Source of the DNA: Bacteroidota bacterium
GTDB taxonomy: Bacteria > Bacteroidota > Bacteroidia > Cytophagales > Cyclobacteriaceae
Length of the DNA stretch: 40,601 nucleotides
NCBI GenBank assembly: GCA_022567155.1
Contig: JADFHN010000034.1
Coordinates: forward strand, 1-40,601
Direction of reading: 5' to 3'
In this document: piece after piece, positions 33,642 to 40,601 of the stretch
How the letters are laid out: each line of letters opens with the position of its first letter
How positions within the stretch are numbered: position 1 is the stretch's first letter
Notes under the pieces: model-generated
What the model saw: only the letters and a program-made list of their open reading frames with translations
Databases searched by the model: none
Told to the model about the DNA's origin: nothing
Translations under genes and position numbers: made by a program

Positions 33642-34985
33642 ATGGCAAAAGCAAAGAAGAATGATGGGAAAATCTTTGTATTAGATACTTCTGTAATTCT
33701 TTATGAACATAATTCAATACTGAATTTTGAAGAGCACGATGTAGCTATCCCTATTACGGTGCTCGAAGAACTGGATCAGTTCAAAAAAGGAAACGAATCA
33801 AAGAATTTTGAAGCACGCGAATTTACCCGCCTGCTCGACTCACTTGCTGAAGGCCATACGCTGCAGGACTGGATCCCGCTCAACGGCAAAAACAAAGGAA
33901 ATTTTAAGGTGCTGATGAATCCTGCCACACAAAAAATTGACAGCACCAAAATTTTTGGTGAAGACAAACCTGATCACCGGATACTGAATGCGGCACTTTA
34001 CCTGCAGGAAAAGGTCAAAAACAAAAAGGTGATTCTTATAACCAAAGACATTAACCTGAGATTAAAAGCAAAATCACTGAATCTTCCGGCCGAAGACTAT
34101 ACTACAGGAAAAGTAAAAAATGTGTCAACACTTTTTTCAGGCACTCAACTCATTGACAAGGCCTCCCCGGAGTATATCAATGAACTGCACAGGAATGGAT
34201 TTTGTGAAGTTTCTTCGATCATTGGGGATGAAAAACCGGTTGATAACAGTTATTACATTATCAAAAACGGCAAAAAATCTGTTCTGGCGTACTATAATCC
34301 TCAGAAAGAAGTGGTTGAAAAAGTGGAGAAACGTACAGCGTATGGCATCAAACCCAAAAATGCCGAACAAACATTTGCCATACATGCCATTTTGAATCCG
34401 GAAGTCAAGCTTGTAAGCATGAACGGAGTAGCTGGTACGGGCAAAACCTTGTTAGCCCTTGCCGCTTCACTTGAACAGAAACGAAATTACAAACAGATAT
34501 ACCTTGCCCGGCCGGTCGTCCCGCTAAGTAATAAAGACATTGGGTATCTTCCGGGCGATATCTATTCGAAGCTTAATCCTTATATGGAGCCTTTGTGGGA
34601 TAATCTGAAATTTATACAGAATCAATGGAACGAGTCAGACAAAGAATATGTAAAAATTGCTAATATGATCACCCAGGAGAAACTTGTCATAACCCCGCTT
34701 GCCTATATCCGGGGCAGGAGTCTTTCCAATATTTGCTTTATTGTGGACGAAGCCCAGAACTTGACTCCTCATGAAGTGAAAACAATCATCACCCGGGCAG
34801 GCCAGAATACCAAGATCATTTTCACCGGTGATGTCAACCAGATTGACACCCCCTACCTCGATTCGCAAAGCAACGGTCTTTCATATCTGATCGACCGGAT
34901 CAAAGGACACCCGCTGTATGCGCATATAACGCTTGAAAAGGGAGAAAGATCAGGGCTTGCCAACCTTGCCAATGACCTTTTATGA
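33642..34985 (+). CDS. phoH: PIN-domain/PhoH-family ATPase
   Basis: The 447-residue product combines an N-terminal PIN domain (KIFVLDTSVILYEHNSI with acidic D15; TVLEELDQFKKG; DKPDHRILNAALYL; VILITKDINLRLKAK) with a C-terminal PhoH ATPase. Walker A is GVAGTGKT at about 262-269. ICFIVDEAQNLTPHEVKTII is Walker B, and TKIIFTGDVNQIDTPYLD and LEKGERSGLANLA are PhoH signatures. The PIN part is a candidate RNase and the PhoH part a helicase-like motor, so an RNA-unwinding and cutting role is inferred from relatives. Length and order match other PIN-PhoH (YlaK/PhoH2-like) proteins. Confidence 0.94.
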   Translation: MAKAKKNDGKIFVLDTSVILYEHNSILNFEEHDVAIPITVLEELDQFKKGNESKNFEAREFTRLLDSLAEGHTLQDWIPLNGKNKGNFKVLMNPATQKIDSTKIFGEDKPDHRILNAALYLQEKVKNKKVILITKDINLRLKAKSLNLPAEDYTTGKVKNVSTLFSGTQLIDKASPEYINELHRNGFCEVSSIIGDEKPVDNSYYIIKNGKKSVLAYYNPQKEVVEKVEKRTAYGIKPKNAEQTFAIHAILNPEVKLVSMNGVAGTGKTLLALAASLEQKRNYKQIYLARPVVPLSNKDIGYLPGDIYSKLNPYMEPLWDNLKFIQNQWNESDKEYVKIANMITQEKLVITPLAYIRGRSLSNICFIVDEAQNLTPHEVKTIITRAGQNTKIIFTGDVNQIDTPYLDSQSNGLSYLIDRIKGHPLYAHITLEKGERSGLANLANDLL

Positions 34986-35009
34986 CAGATTTATTTAACC
35001 CGTTACAAC

Positions 35010-35327
35010 ATGAATAAAAAAATATATGAATGGAACAATAAACTGGAGTTTGGAAAATATAAAGGCGTGCATCTCGATGAGGCTTTTCAGAAGGATCCTG
35101 ATTATATAGAAAAATGCCTGATTGAGAATAATGATTTCAGCATCACGGCAGATACGCGAAAACACCTCGAAGACCTGATACCCCGGTTTACTTTCTCGGA
35201 GAATGCCCTGAAAAGTATTGTCAATCAAAAAAAATACAGCAGCAAGCCCGGTGAATCGGAATTTAAGCTATACCCATCGGGTGATCCTTTTATTCAGCCA
35301 CTCGATGACATTGGTTTTGATGAATAA
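35010..35327 (+). CDS. Small protein with an exonuclease-X C-terminal-like domain
   Basis: The 105-residue product contains LEFGKYKGVHLDEAFQKDPD followed by YIEKCLIENNDFSI, the 'FGKYKGxxLxEVxxxDPxYLxWC' pattern found at the C-terminus of RNase T/exodeoxyribonuclease X-like proteins and as a stand-alone domain. The DEDD nuclease core is missing, so this is not an exonuclease by itself; a nucleic-acid-binding role is inferred. The C-terminal third (SGDPFIQPLDDIGFDE) is acidic and probably disordered. It follows phoH by 24 bases and is likely co-transcribed. Confidence 0.72.
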   Translation: MNKKIYEWNNKLEFGKYKGVHLDEAFQKDPDYIEKCLIENNDFSITADTRKHLEDLIPRFTFSENALKSIVNQKKYSSKPGESEFKLYPSGDPFIQPLDDIGFDE

Positions 35328-35395
35328 TTTGAAAAAATTCATATCGCCTGTTCATAAATAAGTGATTTCCCGATGTGTAGGGTTACCTATTTCCT

Positions 35396-35403
35396 TATAT
35401 TTG
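35396..35403 (+). promoter_or_regulatory. Candidate -7 promoter element for the 91-residue gene
   Basis: TATATTTG is an exact match to TAnnTTTG, 26 bases before the ATG at 35430. No clear -33 TTTG is visible at standard spacing. Confidence 0.45.
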
Positions 35404-35429
35404 TATAATTAATATAGTGATACAAGGTT

Positions 35430-35705
35430 ATGCCTTTTGACAAAGATTATATAGAACTAAACGACGAGCTTGTACGGTTCAGGGAGATGGACTTCTACCG
35501 GTATAACACCTTCCTTAATCAAATTGAAAAAGCATTCGATACCTATAACAAAATCGAGGATGAAGAAGCACGGCTGGCTTTGCTGGGATTCGCCAAAGAC
35601 ATCATCCGCCGGTTCATCGAAACATATGGAGCCAACGGCATACCTGAAAATCTTCGTAAATCCGTGCAGGAGCTGATTATCAGCAAGGACTGGAATTTTA
35701 ACTAA
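35430..35705 (+). CDS. Hypothetical 91-residue helical protein
   Basis: I do not recognise a named family. The product is acidic, soluble and predicted helical throughout (YIELNDELVRFREMDFYRYN, FLNQIEKAFDTYNKIEDEEA, LALLGFAKDIIRRFIETYG). It has no signal peptide or cysteine. The balanced composition, a good promoter element and lack of overlap with other genes support it. The following bases, AACCTCATTGGGTTAAAAAA, could form only a weak hairpin. Confidence 0.6.
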   Translation: MPFDKDYIELNDELVRFREMDFYRYNTFLNQIEKAFDTYNKIEDEEARLALLGFAKDIIRRFIETYGANGIPENLRKSVQELIISKDWNFN

Positions 35706-35796
35706 TACTAAACCTCATTGGGTTAAAAAATACATTCAATTAATCCTAGCTGTGCCGATAATACCATAATATAAACATTCAACCCGTAGCCCGGTA

Positions 35797-36315
35797 TTAC
35801 AACGAGATGGCTATCCCATGCCGGATTTCCTTTGGAAAATCTCCAGTCTCAATAATTTCGCCCGTATCCGGATCCGCAAGGGTTTCGGATTTTGCAAACT
35901 TAATCAGATACCGTTCCCTTTCTTTTTTTTGCGACGTAAGTTTCCGTATTTCATTATCCAGTTTCAACCATTCGTCATCTTTCGAAAAATCCCATTTAAC
36001 CCGATGTGTCATCCGAACCCTGGCATCAGAATATATAAATACGGCCGGTTTGACAGGTATGTTTATATTTGATTGTTGTTGGGGAGCAAGCGATTTTTCC
36101 TGTACCTGCTTCGCCTTCCTGTAAGCCGAATCCTGTATCTTTTTAATAATTGTTTTCAGATATATCTCATATCGTTTCAATTCTATATATACCTTCAACA
36201 GGTCATATTTACTGCTTTCAATAACGGTTTGCGCATTAGTAATGGCTAGATCAATAATTTCAAATTTGCCCAGTTTACGGTCAATATCTCCAAGTTTTTT
36301 GACAAGTGTACCCAT
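35797..36315 (-). CDS. Hypothetical coiled-coil protein
   Basis: The 172-residue product is not assigned to a family. The first 95 residues are helical and probably coiled coil (GKFEIIDLAITNAQTVIES, YDLLKVYIELKRYEIYLKTI, IQDSAYRKAKQVQEKS). A linker (QQQSNINIPVKPAV) leads to a second charged helix (EWLKLDNEIRKLTSQKKERE). The tail SETLADPDTGEIIETGDFPK looks like a small beta motif. No signal peptide. It lies next to a transposase remnant and is read in the same direction, so acquisition with a mobile element is possible but unsupported. Confidence 0.6.
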   Translation of the reverse strand: MGTLVKKLGDIDRKLGKFEIIDLAITNAQTVIESSKYDLLKVYIELKRYEIYLKTIIKKIQDSAYRKAKQVQEKSLAPQQQSNINIPVKPAVFIYSDARVRMTHRVKWDFSKDDEWLKLDNEIRKLTSQKKERERYLIKFAKSETLADPDTGEIIETGDFPKEIRHGIAISL

Positions 36316-36469
36316 AGTGTATTACTGTTATTGACAGATCAAAGACATGAATTTACAAAAATCTGAAGATAAAGATGTTGCCTTTTTAGTCTCTGCCGTA
36401 CTTTCAAGTACTTGATGGCATTGATAAGGGCTGATCTTAAAGCAGCATTTCACGAATTCCTTTCATCTG

Positions 36470-36492
36470 GTCATAGGGTCGCCCTACGACCT
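36470..36492. repeat. REP-like hairpin, left of the transposase remnant
   Basis: GGTCATAGGG (36470-36479), loop TCG, CCCTACGACC (36483-36492): a 10-bp stem with a single mismatch. A related 23-base sequence lies at 36806-36828 on the other side of the transposase remnant. Confidence 0.7.
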
Positions 36493-36533
36493 ACCATTAT
36501 CTTTTGAGAACTGTTACATGATGTATAATAAGT

Positions 36534-36809
36534 CTATTTTACCTTTTCCTGAACCACAATAATCCATTCCATTACTCCACAATCAACGTTCAGGTGAATT
36601 ACATATCTTGATTTAACAAGGATGTTATATAAATTATCCAACCTTTGATTCATCATTTCATTAGAACTAAATTTTATTGGATGACTGTGTTGTTGCCATA
36701 ACCGCAAATCATAGTTCCCTTTATTTTTCTTTCCGGTCTCTTTGAATACAGCCAATATCCGGTTTTCCTGGCTTTCTGTATGGCTTTTTTCAAGTATCCA
36801 TTTTTGGGC
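36534..36809 (-). pseudogene. REP-associated tyrosine transposase (IS200-like, RAYT) C-terminal remnant
   Basis: One open frame on the minus strand gives KWILEKSHTESQENRILAVF, KETGKKNKGNYDLRLWQQHS, HPIKFSSNEMMNQRLDNLYN, ILVKSRYVIHL. The order 'LWQ..xHPIxxxSNExxxQ(R/K)LxYxHNNPVxxGYV' is the C-terminal signature of Bacteroidota RAYT transposases. Here the HNNP motif is degraded to YNIL and the following residues no longer match. The HUH histidine motif and catalytic tyrosine region are missing, so the element cannot move by itself. REP-like hairpins lie on both sides, the right one overlapping the remnant's edge. Confidence 0.78.
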
Positions 36810-36828
36810 GTAGGGCGATCTTACGACC
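36806..36828. repeat. REP-like hairpin, right of the transposase remnant
   Basis: GGGCGTAGGG, CGA, TCTTACGACC: an imperfect palindrome (7 of 10 pairs) that shares 15 of 23 positions with the left copy in direct orientation. Decay of the palindrome matches decay of the transposase between them. Confidence 0.6.
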
Positions 36829-36986
36829 AGTGGTTGTTATATGCACGCCTTTGATCATGACAATAAACCAGCTCATCTGTCGGGGTCTTTGAATTTTCTG
36901 AAAATGCGGATATTGATGCAGTAATAAAGTGCGCATTTATTTATACTTTTATGTAGCTTCAACCTTCGAATCAAACCTTAGTCAAT

Positions 36987-38432
36987 ATGCATTTACGGTA
37001 CCTGTTGAACTTTATCCTGATCCTTACAGTAATAGGTTGTAAACCTCGATCTGCTAATCGCCTTCCCAACATCGTGCTTATATTTACTGACGATCAGGGA
37101 TACGGCGACCTCGGCACATACGGTGCCATCGGATATACAACACCCCATTTGGACAAACTTGCAGCTGAAGGTATTCGTTTTACCAATTTTTATTCTGCTC
37201 AGGCCGTATGCAGCGCTTCCAGGGCCGGATTACTTACCGGGTGCTACCCAAACAGGATAAACATACATGGTGCGCTGATGCCGTGGTCAAAAAACGGACT
37301 TCATGACAATGAAATAACCATTGCAGAGATGCTGAAGCAAAAAGGGTACGCCACCGGCATCTTCGGAAAATGGCATCTGGGGCATCAAAAGAAATTTCTA
37401 CCTCTACAACATGGATTTGATGAATACTTCGGCCTTCCCTACTCCAACGATATGTGGCCTGTCAACTTTGATGGTACCCCAATTACTGATTCTACTAGTT
37501 GGAAAGCACGATACCCAATATTACCGCTGATTGACGGCAATGAAAAAGTAGGTGAAATCAAAACACTCAAAGACCAGGCAACACTCACTACCCGGTACAC
37601 TGAACGGGCAATTCAATTTATTGAAAAGAACAAAAACCGGCCGTTTTTCCTGTATTTCCCACACTCGATGCCTCACGTTCCCCTGGGTGTTTCGGAAAAA
37701 TTCAGCGGGAAAAGCCGGCAGGGAATGTACGGTGATGTGATCATGGAAATTGACTGGTCGGTAGGGCAGGTATTGCAGGCGCTGGAAGAAAACGGGCTTT
37801 CGGAAAATACATTTGTGATCTACACTTCCGATAACGGCCCCTGGCTCAATTTTGGCAATCATGCAGGCTCAACCGGTGGATTACGGGAAGGCAAAGGCAC
37901 CAGTTTTGAAGGCGGACAGCGGGTACCCTGCATCATCAGATGGCCAGGCAGGACAGTAGCTGGAAAGGTGATCAGCAACCTTGCATCCACCATTGATATT
38001 CTGCCCACCATTGCTGCAATTACGGGTGCAGCGCTTCCTGATCATAAAATTGATGGTGTAAATATTTTGCCTCTTGTTCTTGGCGAGCCGGAAGCAGACC
38101 CAAGAGATCATTTGTATTACTACTATGGCGTCAATAACCTGGAAGCTGTGCTGAAGGATAACTGGAAACTGATCTTTCCGCACAAACACAGGTCGTATAT
38201 CGGGCATGCCCCCGGCAACGACGGATGGCCCGGGAAAACGCACCAGGATTCCGTTGGATTAGAATTGTATGATCTTCGAAGAGACCCGGGTGAGCGATAT
38301 GATGTAAAGGAAATGTACCCGGAAATTGTTGCATCACTTCAGCAAATTGGTATGAAAGCTCGTGAAGATCTTGGGGATGAGCTAACCGGAAAAAAAGGTA
38401 AAAACCGGCGGGAATGCGGATGGATTGAATGA
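36987..38432 (+). CDS. Lipid-anchored sulfatase (formylglycine-dependent)
   Basis: The 481-residue product has a lipoprotein signal (NFILILTVIGC, Cys18), so it is membrane-anchored outside the cytoplasm. The sulfatase core has metal-binding D35 and D36 in LIFTDDQGYGD and the modification motif CSASRAGLLTG, with C75 as the formylglycine precursor in the CxAxR form. GIFGKWHLGH supplies the Lys and His of the site, HSMPHVPLGV a further His, and YTSDNGPW a late Asp-Asn metal pair. It resembles arylsulfatases and GalNAc-6-sulfatases that act on sulfated polysaccharides. An activating enzyme (FGE or anSME) must be encoded elsewhere. It is followed after 154 bases by the Gfo/Idh/MocA gene, same strand. 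Confidence 0.93.
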   Translation: MHLRYLLNFILILTVIGCKPRSANRLPNIVLIFTDDQGYGDLGTYGAIGYTTPHLDKLAAEGIRFTNFYSAQAVCSASRAGLLTGCYPNRINIHGALMPWSKNGLHDNEITIAEMLKQKGYATGIFGKWHLGHQKKFLPLQHGFDEYFGLPYSNDMWPVNFDGTPITDSTSWKARYPILPLIDGNEKVGEIKTLKDQATLTTRYTERAIQFIEKNKNRPFFLYFPHSMPHVPLGVSEKFSGKSRQGMYGDVIMEIDWSVGQVLQALEENGLSENTFVIYTSDNGPWLNFGNHAGSTGGLREGKGTSFEGGQRVPCIIRWPGRTVAGKVISNLASTIDILPTIAAITGAALPDHKIDGVNILPLVLGEPEADPRDHLYYYYGVNNLEAVLKDNWKLIFPHKHRSYIGHAPGNDGWPGKTHQDSVGLELYDLRRDPGERYDVKEMYPEIVASLQQIGMKAREDLGDELTGKKGKNRRECGWIE

Positions 38433-38586
38433 TATGTGTACAACACAACTAATGATCATTGTTGGTATGGAAAAGTATATTGTTTCAGCATGCTTTTTCA
38501 GGGTTTGGTTTATTTGAAAATAAACCGAATTTGAATAAATTAACATCATCTTTTACAATGAAAATATGAACATAAATATCAAATAA

Positions 38587-39921
38587 ATGAAAGCAACTCG
38601 CAGAAAATTTATCAGCCAGTCTTCAACCGCATTGATTGGATTAGGCATACTGCCCGGAATGTTCATTAGAAGCACCATCACTCCACCCTCTGACATTATG
38701 AAAATCGGAGTTATCGGGGCAAATGGAATGGGCTGGTCCGATATGCGTTCACTTTTAAAAATGGACGATGTGGATTGCATCGCCATTTGCGATGTAGACC
38801 GGTCTGTGCCTGACCGGAGAAAAAAGGATTATTCCGGATCAAGAAGTAATCCTGTACAGTTATACCGTGACTACCGAAAGTTACTCGACAACAAAGAAAT
38901 TGACGCTGTAGTCATCGGTACACCCGATCACTGGCATTGCAGGATCATGGTGGATGCGTTGGATGCCGGAAAACATGTTTACGTAGAAAAACCTCTTGCC
39001 AACAGCGTGGAGGAGTGCTATATCATGGAAAAGGCAGCAAAAAAGTATAATAAAGTGGTACAGGTGGGCCAATGGCAGCGAAGCGGCACTCACTATCAGC
39101 ATGCCATTGAGATTGTACGATCGGGAGACCTGGGCAAAATCCGGACGGTAAAAGTGTGGGCATACCAGGGCTGGATGAAACCCATACCTGTAAAACCCGA
39201 CAGCGCTTCGCCTGAAGGGGTTGACTATAAAATGTGGCTGGGGCCGGCCCCTGATCGGCCTTTCAATCCAAACCGGTTTCACTTTAACTTCAGGTGGTAC
39301 TGGGATTATGCAGGAGGATTAATGACTGATTGGGGCGTACATGAAATTGATATCGCATTGTATGCCATGAATGTAAACGCGCCAAAATCAGTGACTGCCA
39401 CCGGCGGTAAATTTGCCTATCCTGACGATGCTTCCGAAACACCCGATACCCTGCAGGCGATATTCGAATATGACGGCTTTACAATGCTTTGGGAGCATGC
39501 AACAGGAATAAATGGAGGAAACTACGGGCGGACAGAAGGAATAGCTTTTATTGGGAATAATGGTACCCTGGTATTAAACCGGCAGGGGTTCGAGATAATT
39601 CCTGAAGAAGAAACCCAGGATGGCAAACGTACGTTCAAGATGCCTGATATGGCTGATCAACCCCGGCAGGGCAATTACCTTGACCTGCATACCAGGAATT
39701 TTGTGGAAGCAATCCGTAAAAACGATCCTTCCTATGCAAAATGCCCTCCGTCAAGTGGAAGTACGGCCGCCATCAATGCACACATGGGAAACATTGCTTT
39801 TCGAACGGGTAAGAAAATATATTGGGATAATGAACGTCATGAATTTAAAAATGATGCAGAAGCCACGAGCATGATTTCAGCACAATACCACAACGGATGG
39901 CAGTTGCCAAAAATTGAATAA
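38587..39921 (+). CDS. Tat-exported Gfo/Idh/MocA-family oxidoreductase
   Basis: The 444-residue product starts with a twin-arginine signal (TRRKFISQ, R5-R6) and a modest hydrophobic stretch (ALIGLGILPGMF). The NAD(P)-binding loop GANGMG is at 44-49; TPDHWH (112-117) and the catalytic-lysine motif EKPLAN (134-139) identify the family. The second domain continues with WWxY-type strands (HFNFRWYWDYAGGLMTDWGV, HEIDIALYAMN). Tat export implies it folds with its cofactor inside before export. Exported members act as glycoside hydrolases (GH109-like) or on sugars with bound NAD. Its neighbour, a sulfatase, supports a role in glycan breakdown. Confidence 0.92.
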   Translation: MKATRRKFISQSSTALIGLGILPGMFIRSTITPPSDIMKIGVIGANGMGWSDMRSLLKMDDVDCIAICDVDRSVPDRRKKDYSGSRSNPVQLYRDYRKLLDNKEIDAVVIGTPDHWHCRIMVDALDAGKHVYVEKPLANSVEECYIMEKAAKKYNKVVQVGQWQRSGTHYQHAIEIVRSGDLGKIRTVKVWAYQGWMKPIPVKPDSASPEGVDYKMWLGPAPDRPFNPNRFHFNFRWYWDYAGGLMTDWGVHEIDIALYAMNVNAPKSVTATGGKFAYPDDASETPDTLQAIFEYDGFTMLWEHATGINGGNYGRTEGIAFIGNNGTLVLNRQGFEIIPEEETQDGKRTFKMPDMADQPRQGNYLDLHTRNFVEAIRKNDPSYAKCPPSSGSTAAINAHMGNIAFRTGKKIYWDNERHEFKNDAEATSMISAQYHNGWQLPKIE

Positions 39922-40128
39922 TTGGATCTGATAGGCCTTCGTTTTGACAGATTATAAAGAATTCCCCGATGATAATACAGATGTACGGTATGTCCGTTTA
40001 TGAACCCGGTTACTTTATATCTTTAACCCGGACAGGTACATTTGTCAGAAGATTCATTAACCCGGCATTGAAAATGTAAGAAAAAATTACATTGATAAAA
40101 AGCTATAACGCATTCATTTTCAATCGCC

Positions 40129-40162
40129 TGCACTTCGTGCAAAAAGTTCTAATGAACTTTTT
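40129..40162. repeat. Two adjoining hairpins
   Basis: TGCAC-TTC-GTGCA (40129-40141) is followed at once by AAAAAGTTC-TAAT-GAACTTTTT (40141-40162), a 9-bp perfect stem with a 4-nt loop. The second could act as a weak terminator, but the oxidoreductase stop is more than 200 bases away. Confidence 0.65.
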
Positions 40163-40221
40163 GGGTTAACTGTAATTTCATACAACCTCTTATACGTTTC
40201 ATTTAAATTCTATAACAATAC

Positions 40222-40313
40222 CCCACGTAGCCTCAGATTGAATCTGAGGCAATTCAAAATCTAAACAGCCACAAATGCAATTAGCCACAAATTGCATTTG
40301 TGGCTACGTTGGG
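40222..40313. repeat. Nested palindromic element (REP/BIME-like)
   Basis: Two strong palindromes sit inside an outer inverted repeat. Outer arms: CCCACGTAGCC (40222-40232) and GGCTACGTTGGG (40302-40313), matching except for one extra T. Inner 1: GCCTCAGATT-G-AATCTGAGGC (40230-40250). Inner 2: a perfect 14-bp stem AGCCACAAATGCAA / TTGCATTTGTGGCT (40267-40280, 40292-40305), whose 11-base loop holds another copy of AGCCACAAA. The design resembles paired REP units mobilised by RAYT transposases, but differs in sequence from the REP hairpins at 36470 and 36806. Confidence 0.75.
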
Positions 40314-40569
40314 TTCTCTATATAAGATTTTTTCCTACACTATAAGCATAACCGAAAATTACACTTGTAGCACCCAAAACAAAAAATATCATTGTTTTTA
40401 CACAAATCAAGCCCATCTTGTAAAACTAGCAGAAAACAGGAGTTACATGCCGGGATATTCCGCTTATTGTAAATATTGCGGTTTACTTATACTTTTGCAT
40501 GCCCTTGCAATATGTATTGTAAACAAGGGATATTTCTTTAAAAGAAAGGAAATCTGATTGGTTAAACAT

Positions 40570-40601
40570 GGCCTCATAGTTCAAGGGATAGAATAGGAGT
40601 T
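40570..40601 (+). tRNA. tRNA gene, 5' part only (cut by window end)
   Basis: Bases fit the tRNA layout: acceptor strand GGCCTCA (40570-40576), T8-A9, D-stem GTTC / GAAT (one G-U pair), D-loop AAGGGATA with the invariant A14, GG and A21, base 26 A, and the 5' anticodon stem GGAGT, then T32. The window ends one base before T33, so the anticodon is not visible. The sequence resembles Bacteroidota arginine tRNAs as I recall them; that assignment is a guess. Confidence 0.75.

Larger units (their letters stand above)
39922..40569. other. 648-base region without a supported gene
   Basis: Between the oxidoreductase and the tRNA no gene is convincing. An 85-codon open frame at 40300-40557 overlaps the inverted-repeat element and has the composition of chance sequence. 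The region is A+T rich and contains the two hairpin features listed separately. Confidence 0.55.

Noticed and set aside
35797-36828. Genomic island or integrated element around the unknown gene and the transposase relic
   Set aside because: No integrase, attachment repeats, or change of neighbouring core genes; only a small REP/RAYT relic is supported.
40300-40557. 85-codon open frame on the plus strand
   Set aside because: It overlaps the inverted-repeat element, has chance-like composition and no recognisable domain or start signal.
1-40601. CRISPR arrays, toxin-antitoxin pairs, restriction systems, known defence islands
   Set aside because: No regular spacer-repeat array and no characteristic nuclease, methylase or toxin domain was seen. 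The AlbA_2 and PIN-PhoH genes have housekeeping-like contexts.

Overview
The window looks like chromosomal DNA from a member of the Bacteroidota, probably near the Cytophagales; the order is only an impression. Supporting signs are bacillithiol synthesis (bshA), a mutL gene next to two rhomboid proteases, a TIGR04283-type glycosyltransferase, a DUF6503-type protein, candidate promoters of the Bacteroidota form TAnnTTTG, and very few Shine-Dalgarno sites. I see no prophage, conjugative element, CRISPR array or rRNA operon. The only mobile-element trace is a decayed REP-associated tyrosine transposase (RAYT).

Layout. Bases 1-8308 hold the start of a GMC-type oxidoreductase, dinB (Pol IV), a secreted beta-propeller glycosidase-like protein, a secreted M20 amidohydrolase, a decayed Crp/Fnr and membrane-protein pair, a secreted cyclophilin, a short ssb and a glycosyltransferase. 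Bases 8309-14312 form a signalling stretch: a membrane GAF-adenylate cyclase, a frameshifted DUF6503 gene, a TrkA-type potassium channel and a TPR/SpoIIE-type phosphatase. Bases 14333-20941 hold clpB, a secreted TPR protein, a lipocalin-like lipoprotein gene with two in-frame stops, and rlmN.

Bases 20947-24960 are a minus-strand run: small membrane protein, mutL, rhomboid B, rhomboid A. Bases 25106-29774 hold a GH3-remnant/serine-hydrolase fusion, bshA, a wrecked ECF sigma factor and a fatty-acid hydroxylase. Bases 29890-35705 hold a 43-residue lipoprotein, a VWA/MoxR-ATPase/AlbA_2 trio, phoH and two small genes. Bases 35797-40601 hold an unknown gene, the RAYT remnant with REP hairpins, a lipid-anchored sulfatase, a Tat-exported Gfo/Idh/MocA oxidoreductase, a strongly structured inverted-repeat element, and the first 32 bases of a tRNA.

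How the genes fit together. DinB, MutL, SSB and perhaps the ExoX-C-like protein serve DNA repair and replication; ClpB, MoxR/VWA and the secreted cyclophilin serve protein quality control. The cyclase, potassium channel and SpoIIE phosphatase form a signalling neighbourhood. The sulfatase, Gfo/Idh/MocA protein and beta-propeller protein suggest use of decorated glycans.

The most unusual trait is the number of broken genes: five loci besides the transposase relic carry clear nonsense, frameshift or truncation lesions, several of them a single base away from intact. The intergenic spaces are also rich in palindromic and 10-bp-periodic repeats. I did not find a convincing new defence system or other undescribed multi-gene machine.
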